DNA of 5,004 nucleotides from Chloroflexi bacterium UBA6265 (GTDB taxonomy: Bacteria > Chloroflexota > Chloroflexia > Thermomicrobiales > UBA6265), in assembly GCA_002440805.1 (NCBI GenBank), contig DJVD01000209.1:847-5850 (forward strand). Reading direction: 5' to 3'. Both the position numbers and the translations under genes were made by a program. Position 1 is the first letter of the stretch; each line of letters starts with the position of its first letter. Shown piece by piece: positions 1 through 5,004 of the stretch. The notes beneath the pieces were generated by a model that was not told the DNA's origin, did not search any database, and saw only the letters and a list, made by a program, of their open reading frames with translations.

Positions 1-899
1 CCGTTCACGCCCTGCAGGATCAGCATTACGACCTCGTTGCCATTCAGGGAGATGAAGAGGACTACACCGACGACCTGTACTTTGCCCGCACCGCGATGAT
101 CGAAGGCGATGCCACCATGGCCGAGACCATCTATCTTGTCCAAAACGACCTGGTCGACCAGCTCCTGGAAGAACAATCCGGCATGGATTCGAGCGCGGTG
201 GAGGAAGCGCCCTTCTTCCTGACCGAATCGCTGTACTTCCCCTATATCACCGGGGCGGAATTCATCATGTATTTCTGGACCGAAGGTGGATGGGAATCAG
301 TGAATGCGATTTGGGAAAACCCGCCGACCACCTCGGAGCAGATCATCCATCCGGAGAAGTACGAGGCTGGCGAAAATGCCATCCCGATCGCGATCGCCGA
401 TCCATTGGACACGTTCGGCTCCAGCTGGCGCTTGCTGGAGTACAACGAGAACGGTGAGTTAGGCATTCGAATTTTTCTGCAAAATGGCGGCGCGTCGTTC
501 GAATCGGCAACGGCAGCGTCCGAGGGCTGGGGCGGCGACGCCACTTATATCATCACCAATGACGATGAAACGGCTATGGTTTGGACCTCGGACTGGGACA
601 GTGAGGGCGACGCCACAGAATTTTTCGAGACGCTAACCGAGACAGAAGTGGCTCGCCTCGGGGCGGAGCGCAGTGATGTTGATGACAACACCGTCTCGTT
701 CACAACCGACGGTTGGGTGGGCGAAGTGCATCGCGATGGTAACGTGATTACCTACTTCCTCACCCAGAGCGAGGAAAGTATGGACATGATGCGTGAATCG
801 CAAGTCGGAGCAGAAGTGCCGGTCGCGAGCCCTGCAGAGCAGGACGCAACCCCGAATGCGACGCCGTCCAACGTTGCGTTCTGGGTCCGCGAGTCCTAG
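1..899 (+). CDS. Metallopeptidase-like exported protein, 3' part (N-terminus outside window)
   Basis: The frame is open from the left edge (first full codon at position 3) to the TAG at 897-899, giving 298 visible residues. It opens with VHALQDQ. From memory, similar bacterial and haloarchaeal surface proteins carry HExxHALQDQ, so His2 would be the second His of a zinc-binding HExxH whose first half lies just upstream. EGDAT follows at residues 34-38 and could supply a third ligand, Glu34. Further family-like signatures are NPPTTSEQIIHP (106-117), GWGGD (175-179) and WDSEGDA (198-204). The last 26 residues are a Pro/Ala/Thr/Ser-rich tail with ASP and ATP tripeptides, typical of secreted proteins. 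The Met at position 96 is internal, because the HALQDQ block lies before it. The gene is closed by its own terminator and is separate from the genes that follow. Peptidase activity is inferred and the substrate is unknown. A degenerate, non-catalytic relative is possible, since the decisive HE residues are not in the window. Confidence 0.8.
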   Translation, partial: VHALQDQHYDLVAIQGDEEDYTDDLYFARTAMIEGDATMAETIYLVQNDLVDQLLEEQSGMDSSAVEEAPFFLTESLYFPYITGAEFIMYFWTEGGWESVNAIWENPPTTSEQIIHPEKYEAGENAIPIAIADPLDTFGSSWRLLEYNENGELGIRIFLQNGGASFESATAASEGWGGDATYIITNDDETAMVWTSDWDSEGDATEFFETLTETEVARLGAERSDVDDNTVSFTTDGWVGEVHRDGNVITYFLTQSEESMDMMRESQVGAEVPVASPAEQDATPNATPSNVAFWVRES

Positions 900-913
900 A
901 CAGCCATGTAAGT

Positions 914-947
914 CAGGCGGGGCAGTTTGCCCCGCCTGTTTGCTTTT
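914..947 (+). terminator. Rho-independent terminator after the metallopeptidase-like gene
   Basis: A perfect 11-bp GC-rich stem (914-924 pairing with 928-938) closes a 3-nt GTT loop. It is followed on the plus strand by the T-rich run TTTGCTTTT (939-947). It begins 14 bp after the TAG stop. No T-run flanks it on the other side, so it works in the plus direction only and separates the upstream gene from the GH2 transcript. Confidence 0.9.
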
Positions 948-998
948 CGCCTTGGCAATGAACCCATAAGATGATGCAAGCAAATTGTCCTGACTCCG

Positions 999-1005
999 AA
1001 GGAGG
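999..1005 (+). promoter_or_regulatory. Shine-Dalgarno site of the GH2 gene
   Basis: AAGGAGG lies 5 nt before the ATG at 1011, a near-perfect anti-16S match at good spacing. It fixes the GH2 start. It is the strongest ribosome binding site in the window; the two downstream genes have much weaker ones. Confidence 0.85.
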
Positions 1006-1010
1006 AGTGA

Positions 1011-2786
1011 ATGTCCCGGATTTTGGAAACAGCACCCAATCCCCAGTTCGCCCGAGAGGGTTGGATTGACCTGACGGGCACGTGGAAGTTTCGTTACGAC
1101 GATGATGATTCAGGAGTGCAATCCGGGTGGTGGGCGGAGGAATTTGGTGATGAGAGCCTCGATATCCTGGTTCCCTACCCCCCGGAGTCGGAACTGAGCG
1201 GTATTGGCGATACGTCATTCCATGCCTGGGTGTGGTATCAGCGACCCATGCCGTTGCCCGCCCCGAATGCGCGCGATCGCACATTGATTCATTTCGGAGC
1301 CGTGGATCACGACGCCACCGTGTGGATCAGCGGCGTATTTGTGGGACGGCATGTGGGCGGGTCCTCTCCTTTCTCCGTGGAGGTCTCCACCGAATGGCTG
1401 CGGTCGCTCGGCGTCCCTTTGCTGACGCTCCGGGTGTTCGATGATCCCATGGACCTGGAGCAGCCCCGTGGCAAGCAAGGCTGGAAAGCTGAACCTGAAT
1501 CGATCTGGTACAAGCGCACTACCGGCATCTGGCAACCCGTGTGGCTGGAAACCGTGCCTTCTATTTACGTGTCCCATCTACGCTGGGTGTCGGACACGGA
1601 TAACGCTGTCTTGCATTTGGACGTAGAACTGAATCGAACTCCCATTTCTCCCGTAGAGATCACGGCTGTTGTGTATTTGCCGAATGGGATGGAGCTGAGA
1701 CTGGGCGTCAACTGTGATGAGCGGCAGGCAAGTGGATCGATTTCGCTTGCGAACCTGGGCGCATCCGGCACCCTGGAGTCACTTCTATGGAGCCCGCACT
1801 CTCCCACCCTGCTGCCAACGCGGATACAAACCGGCACGGGCGACGATGTGAGGGGGTACATTGGCCTGCGCTCAGTCGAACTAGACACAGCGGGATTCAG
1901 GATCAATGGCAAGCCGACCTGGTTAGCCATGGTGCTGAGCCAGGGCTATTTCCCCCAAAGCCATTACGCAGCACCGTCGGAGGAGGCCATCCGCCAGGAA
2001 GTGGAACTCACACTGGCACTTGGATTCAATGGGGCACGCACGCACCAAAAAGCGGAGGATCCGCGATACCTCTACCATGCCGATCGCCTGGGGTTGCTTC
2101 TCTGGGGCGAAATCGGCGCGGCGCAGGCATGGAGCGATCGTGCGGTGGAACTACTGTCAAATGAGTGGCGCGAACTCGTGCGCCGGGATATTAACCATCC
2201 ATCGATCATTGCATGGGTGCCGTTCAACGAAAGCTGGGGCATCAACCAGGTATCGACCAGTGAGCACCAGCAACATGGCGTTCGCGCCCTTTATTCGCTC
2301 ACCAACGCCCTGGATGGCACCCGCCCGGTGATTGGCAACGATGGCTGGGAACATGTGAGCACCGACATCTTCTCCCTCCATGACTACGATTGGGCTGGCG
2401 ACGAACTTGAGCGCCGCTATGGCAGCGGTCGCAGCAATGCCGAGATCGCATCGGATTACGCCGTTGCTGGTAAACAGGCGGTGGCTGCCGCCGATTTGGC
2501 GCTCGCCGACCTGCCGCTCATGATCACCGAATACGGAGGGGTTTCGTTCACGCCGGCCCATGATGAGTCGTGGTATGGATATGGCAAGGTATCCACCGAG
2601 TCCGAATTCGTGGATAAGTATCGTGAGCTGACCTCGGCACTGCAGGGAAGCAACGAGTTGATTGGCTTTTGCTACACCCAACTTACCGATACTGAACAAG
2701 AAACGAACGGCCTGCTCAACGCGGACAGGACGCCCAAAATAGACATGCAAATGTTGAGGGCAATTACACGGGGGAATCGACTCTGA
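1011..2786 (+). CDS. Glycoside hydrolase family 2 enzyme (beta-galactosidase/beta-glucuronidase-like)
   Basis: A retaining GH2 glycosidase of 591 residues, close in length to E. coli UidA (about 600) and far shorter than LacZ (about 1020), so LacZ's C-terminal domains are missing. The visible order is a jelly-roll sugar-binding domain (about 1-180, ending in the GH2 block YKRTTGIWQPVW at 167-178), an Ig-like domain (about 185-285) and a TIM barrel (about 290-591). The acid/base is Glu407 in PFNESWG and the nucleophile is Glu507 in ITEYGG, 100 residues apart. RTHQ (343-346), NHPSIIAW before the acid/base and HDY (457-459) are also barrel features. Where many GH2 enzymes have a conserved block containing NRHE, this one has LSQGYFP (309-315), as I recall for a common uncharacterised GH2 subgroup. 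No signal peptide is seen, so it is probably cytoplasmic and acts on imported oligosaccharides or glycosides. The start is set by AAGGAGG 5 nt upstream. It is first of three packed genes. The family is secure; sugar specificity (galactoside, glucuronide, mannoside or other) cannot be read from the sequence. Confidence 0.95.
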   Translation: MSRILETAPNPQFAREGWIDLTGTWKFRYDDDDSGVQSGWWAEEFGDESLDILVPYPPESELSGIGDTSFHAWVWYQRPMPLPAPNARDRTLIHFGAVDHDATVWISGVFVGRHVGGSSPFSVEVSTEWLRSLGVPLLTLRVFDDPMDLEQPRGKQGWKAEPESIWYKRTTGIWQPVWLETVPSIYVSHLRWVSDTDNAVLHLDVELNRTPISPVEITAVVYLPNGMELRLGVNCDERQASGSISLANLGASGTLESLLWSPHSPTLLPTRIQTGTGDDVRGYIGLRSVELDTAGFRINGKPTWLAMVLSQGYFPQSHYAAPSEEAIRQEVELTLALGFNGARTHQKAEDPRYLYHADRLGLLLWGEIGAAQAWSDRAVELLSNEWRELVRRDINHPSIIAWVPFNESWGINQVSTSEHQQHGVRALYSLTNALDGTRPVIGNDGWEHVSTDIFSLHDYDWAGDELERRYGSGRSNAEIASDYAVAGKQAVAAADLALADLPLMITEYGGVSFTPAHDESWYGYGKVSTESEFVDKYRELTSALQGSNELIGFCYTQLTDTEQETNGLLNADRTPKIDMQMLRAITRGNRL

Positions 2787-2791
2787 TCGCT

Positions 2792-3508
2792 ATGCAAGAT
2801 CTCAACATTGCCGTCATATCCGATATTCACGGGTTCTCGTTGGCTCTCGACCGGGTGCTGGAAGATATCTCCCGCTTCGCCATTGATCACATTGTTGTTG
2901 CAGGCGACATCGTCGAGGGCGGACCGGATCCTGCTGGCGTGATTGACCGGCTCCTCGACATACCCTGCACCATCATTCAAGGCAATACCGATTACGATAT
3001 CGCCAAGCAACATCGTGATTCAAAATTCGCTGCATGGACAGAGCGACAAATTGGTGCGGAAGCCCGGGAGTGGTTGCTCAACCTCCCATTTGAGCACCGC
3101 ATAACCCCGCCGGGAGCCGATTCACCGTGGCAAGATTTGCTCGTGGTGCATGCCAACCCGAACGATTTCAATCGGCCAATAGAGCCAGATGCTGATGAGG
3201 ACGACCTGGATTTGCTCATCGGCAATACACGGGCTGCCGTGCTCGCTTTCGGACATTTGCATATTGCCTACCAACGCACCTGGAAAAGCATGCAGCTCAT
3301 TGATGTATCAGCTGTGGGCAATCCAAAGGATGGCGACTTGCGCAGCAAATGGGGCCAGGTAACCTGGACTGGTGATACGCAGAGCTGGGCCACGACCCTG
3401 CACTACGTGGACTATCCATTGGACGAAACACTGGCCCAGATGCTGGCATCGGGAATGCCCAAACCAGAAAAACGTTTTGAGACACTGAAAAAGGCCAGCT
3501 ACGAATGA
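2792..3508 (+). CDS. YfcE-like metallophosphoesterase
   Basis: A calcineurin-like dinuclear metal phosphoesterase of 238 residues with the full ligand set in order: D11 and H13 (SDIHG), D39 (GDIVEGG), N65 (GNTD), H120 (VVHANPND) and H155/H157 (GHLH). VGNPKDGD (175-182) matches the VGNPxxGD block near the end of the YfcE/MJ0936-type family, whose members hydrolyse phosphodiesters or small phosphomonoesters. It is soluble and cytoplasmic, with no signal peptide or membrane segment. The acidic stretch EPDADEDDLD (131-140) lies in a variable loop. The ATG is 5 bp after the GH2 stop. No good Shine-Dalgarno precedes it, only a GGGG about 17 nt upstream inside the GH2 end, so translation is probably coupled to GH2. 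It overlaps the next gene by 4 bp. The fold and activity class are secure. The substrate is not known; cyclic nucleotides, dinucleoside polyphosphates and sugar phosphates are all open. Confidence 0.93.
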   Translation: MQDLNIAVISDIHGFSLALDRVLEDISRFAIDHIVVAGDIVEGGPDPAGVIDRLLDIPCTIIQGNTDYDIAKQHRDSKFAAWTERQIGAEAREWLLNLPFEHRITPPGADSPWQDLLVVHANPNDFNRPIEPDADEDDLDLLIGNTRAAVLAFGHLHIAYQRTWKSMQLIDVSAVGNPKDGDLRSKWGQVTWTGDTQSWATTLHYVDYPLDETLAQMLASGMPKPEKRFETLKKASYE

Positions 3509-4404
3509 CGATACCACTGAAGATTTCGGCAGCGGACCTCGGTACAAACACACTGAAGGTCACCCACGCAACCCGGCTGCGCCAGGCCGAACTCACCGAC
3601 ATGATTCATGCCTCCGATACGGTGCGCCTCGGGTTTGGTATCGAACAAACGGGCAGGATCGAGCAAAGCCGGTTTGATGCCTGTCTGGACTTTCTCGTGC
3701 AGCAAGAGGCCGTCGGCCGAAAATACGGTTCTACGGTGTTTACTGGCGTGGCCACCGAAGCGCTACGCATCGCTGCCAATGGTGAGGAATTACTGGAGCG
3801 CATTCATGCGGAGACCGCCTGGCAGATCGATATCATCAGCGGCGATCGCGAAGCGCATCTCACGTATTTGGGGCTGCAGGACCAGGTGCCCGCGGGAGAC
3901 GATTGTGCCATTGTCGATATCGGTGGCGGCAGCACTGAAGTGGTTGTGATCCGCAATGGTGACGTGACACTGCAGGCGTCGGTGCCAGTGGGATCGGGCC
4001 GTTTGGCGGACCGGTACTTCAGCGACGATCCACCCGGAAAAGATGCTGAGCTAATGGCGATCGACGCTGCTCGAGACTCGCTTTCCGCGTGGGTAGCTGG
4101 GCAATCCCCGGTGAAATTCGTGATGCTCGCCGGCGGCAGCGGACTCTTCATGAATCAACTCATCGAGCAACTGGGCAACGGGCTCCCCTTTGGACCAACC
4201 GAACTCGGTGACCTGGCCACTCACCTCGCCACCGTGCATTCTTCCGACACTGTGGACCGGATCGGTATCCCACAGGCTCGTGCACTCGTGCTGCCGGCCA
4301 GCGTGGCGGTGGCGGTGGCAGTGATGGAGACCTTTGGCTCCAGGCAAGCCCAGGGTGTGCCATCCGGTATTCGTATGGGATTGATCCGCGAATATCAGAC
4401 CTGA
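3505..4404 (+). CDS. Ppx/GppA family phosphatase (exopolyphosphatase-like), single-domain
   Basis: An ASKHA-fold phosphatase of 299 residues. Visible motifs: phosphate-1 loop DLGTNT (11-16), TEALRIAAN (84-92), IISGDREAHLTYLG (110-123), phosphate-2 loop DIGGGSTE (138-145), VGSGRL (162-167), LAGGSG (208-213) and a C-terminal GIRMGLI. Aligned from memory with E. coli GppA and PPX, Glu116 and Glu145 fall on the two acidic catalytic residues (PPX Glu121 and Glu150, the same 29-residue spacing). Family members release phosphate from polyphosphate and/or convert pppGpp to ppGpp. The HD-like C-terminal domain of the roughly 500-residue E. coli proteins is absent, as in the short Aquifex and mycobacterial types. 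Arg115 replaces the first Glu of the usual EEA triplet, and Met291 replaces Glu in the usual LREGL end motif. The start overlaps the metallophosphoesterase stop as ATGA, with a weak AAGG about 10 nt upstream, so translational coupling is likely. Choosing between exopolyphosphatase and pppGpp phosphatase needs assays, hence no gene symbol. Confidence 0.92.
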   Translation: MTIPLKISAADLGTNTLKVTHATRLRQAELTDMIHASDTVRLGFGIEQTGRIEQSRFDACLDFLVQQEAVGRKYGSTVFTGVATEALRIAANGEELLERIHAETAWQIDIISGDREAHLTYLGLQDQVPAGDDCAIVDIGGGSTEVVVIRNGDVTLQASVPVGSGRLADRYFSDDPPGKDAELMAIDAARDSLSAWVAGQSPVKFVMLAGGSGLFMNQLIEQLGNGLPFGPTELGDLATHLATVHSSDTVDRIGIPQARALVLPASVAVAVAVMETFGSRQAQGVPSGIRMGLIREYQT

Positions 4405-4411
4405 GAAAACG

Positions 4412-4446
4412 GCAATACCGGAGGACCGATAGTCCTCCGGTATTGC
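4412..4446. terminator. Perfect 15-bp hairpin between convergent genes, probable shared terminator
   Basis: Arms 4412-4426 and 4432-4446 are exact inverted copies around a 5-nt loop (CGATA). The hairpin starts 7 bp after the phosphatase stop and ends 22 bp after (in plus coordinates, before) the stop of the minus-strand gene. On the minus strand it is followed by CGTTTTCTC, a short U-run, so it is a plausible intrinsic terminator for the repeat-protein gene. On the plus strand the following bases (GAATCAGG) hold no T-run, so termination of the GH2 transcript here is weaker or relies on the hairpin alone. Confidence 0.75.
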
Positions 4447-4468
4447 GAATCAGGATAGGCGCTTTCGA

Positions 4469-5004
4469 TTACGACTTCTTGCCACCGTCGAGTGCGTCCT
4501 TAACCTTGCTGAAGAAACCTTTTGCCTTGTGCTGGACATCTTCGACGACCGATTTGCCCTCTGTTTGGAAGCGCTCGGTGGCCTGGCCAATCTCACGTTT
4601 GGCATCATCCAGACGATGTCCGGCATCAGCGCGCACATCCTCCGCTCGCTGCCTCACGTCCATGCCAGCTTCACGTGCCTTCTCGGCCAGGCTCTCGGCC
4701 CTGGATTTGACATCGTCAGCCATTGCATCGGCTTCGGCAGCAGTTTCGCTCTGGAATTCCTCGGCCTGATCGGTGACGTCGGCACGAACATCATCGGCCG
4801 CTGCGCGCGCGTCGTCTATAGATGATCCGACGCTGGCCTGGACGTCATCGAGTGCGGCTTCCGACTCATTGACCTCATCACTGAAACTGGAATCCCAGTC
4901 ATGCCGGAGGGCATCGCCGGTTTCTGAAAGGTCGTGTTCCACTCCATCGGCCTTTGCATCGAATTCGGATGTCACCTCGTCTACCGAGGCCTCAACATCG
5001 TTCC
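4469..5004 (-). CDS. Acidic 11-mer-repeat helical protein (LEA/apolipoprotein-like), 3' part
   Basis: Read on the minus strand to the TAA at 4471-4469. The frame is open through the right edge, giving at least 177 residues. The ORF contains a GTG at 4975-4973, but the repeat pattern continues upstream of it, so that codon is more likely an internal Val and the true start is outside the window. The protein is rich in Ala, Asp, Glu, Lys, Arg and Ser, has no Pro, Cys or Tyr, and has one Trp. It should be almost entirely helical. The sequence splits into 11-residue units with a hydrophobic first position and frequent apolar residues at positions 5 and 8, for example VRADVTDQAEE, MADDVKSRAES and VRQRAEDVRAD. 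Most of it is acidic, and the end (HKAKGFFSKVKDALDGGKKS) is Lys-rich. Such periodicity is known in LEA group 3 proteins, apolipoproteins and synuclein-like membrane-binding helices. Desiccation or osmotic protection, surface binding and coiled-coil assembly are all possible. I recognise no specific family. The gene converges on the phosphatase gene across a shared hairpin. Confidence 0.8.
   Translation of the reverse strand, partial: NDVEASVDEVTSEFDAKADGVEHDLSETGDALRHDWDSSFSDEVNESEAALDDVQASVGSSIDDARAAADDVRADVTDQAEEFQSETAAEADAMADDVKSRAESLAEKAREAGMDVRQRAEDVRADAGHRLDDAKREIGQATERFQTEGKSVVEDVQHKAKGFFSKVKDALDGGKKS
4493..4996 (-). repeat. Fifteen imperfect 33-bp/11-residue coding repeats
   Basis: Reading the minus strand from 4996, six 11-residue units (4996-4799) begin VEASVDEVTSE, FDAKADGVEHD and LSETGDALRHD. 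A 3-residue insert (ADD, 4798-4790) then shifts the register, and nine more units (4789-4493) end with AKGFFSKVKDA. Seven residues, LDGGKKS, close the protein. First positions are V, F, L, W, S, V, then V, F, M, L, V, A, I, G, A. The repeats are clear in protein character but diverged in DNA, so they are old rather than recent duplications. Confidence 0.65.

Noticed and set aside
96..98. ATG at 96 as the start of the first gene
   Set aside because: The frame is open back to the window edge and encodes the family-like HALQDQ block before this codon, so the Met is internal.
952..986. Promoter for the GH2 operon based on TTGGCA at 952-957
   Set aside because: A -35-like hexamer is present, but no good -10 lies at 16-18 bp. 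CATAAG (965-970) and CAAATT (981-986) are at the wrong spacing. A promoter must lie in or near 948-1000, but I cannot place it.
896..1284. Minus-strand open frames crossing the 914-947 terminator
   Set aside because: They run through a perfect intrinsic terminator and the GH2 ribosome binding site, have no start signals and resemble no known protein.
2157..2750. 197-codon open frame on the minus strand
   Set aside because: It lies entirely inside the GH2 barrel region, opposite both catalytic motifs, and its translation shows no recognisable domain. It is a shadow of the real gene.
4801..4812. Alternating GC run (GCGCGCGCG) as a Z-DNA or regulatory element
   Set aside because: It is only about 9 bp, lies within coding sequence and is explained by Ala/Arg codons of the repeat protein.
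4443..4825. Two plus-strand open frames (4443-4769 and 4529-4825) opposite the repeat gene
   Set aside because: The minus strand has a regular 11-residue pattern and a plausible charged composition. The plus frames are by-products of that biased sequence and of low stop density.
1..5004. Mobile elements, CRISPR arrays, tRNA or rRNA genes, phage or defence systems
   Set aside because: I looked on both strands and saw no transposase motifs, terminal repeats, regularly spaced direct repeats, cloverleaf-like segments or defence-type domains. All five genes are ordinary enzymes or a structural protein.

Overview
The window looks like an ordinary chromosomal stretch from a free-living bacterium of moderately high GC (judged by eye). 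The closest lineage I can suggest is Chloroflexota, possibly Thermomicrobia-like. That rests on recalled resemblance: the truncated first protein has the EGDAT, PPTTSEQ and GWGGD signatures I associate with a family common there, and a tail rich in ASP/ATP tripeptides. It is an inference, not a database result.

Layout: (1) Positions 1-899 (+) hold the 3' part of a gene for a probably exported, metallopeptidase-like protein, ended by a strong intrinsic terminator at 914-947. (2) Positions 1011-4404 (+) hold three tightly packed genes: a 591-residue glycoside hydrolase family 2 enzyme with both catalytic glutamates, a YfcE-like metallophosphoesterase 5 bp downstream, and a single-domain Ppx/GppA phosphatase overlapping it by the 4 bp ATGA. 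They very probably form one transcript that starts in the 948-1010 gap behind a good Shine-Dalgarno sequence. (3) A perfect 15-bp hairpin at 4412-4446 sits between convergent genes. (4) Positions 4469-5004 (-) hold the 3' part of a gene for a highly charged helical protein made of 11-residue repeats, resembling LEA group 3 or apolipoprotein-type amphipathic repeats. Its reading frame is still open at the window edge.

How the genes may work together: the GH2 enzyme has no visible signal peptide and would cleave imported glycosides in the cytoplasm. The two phosphatases following it act on phosphoester or phosphoanhydride substrates that the sequence does not identify. The link between sugar hydrolysis and (poly)phosphate or nucleotide turnover is suggested only by gene packing. 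I see no tRNA, rRNA, CRISPR array, insertion sequence, attachment site or phage gene, and no clear undescribed system. The least ordinary item is the 11-mer repeat protein.
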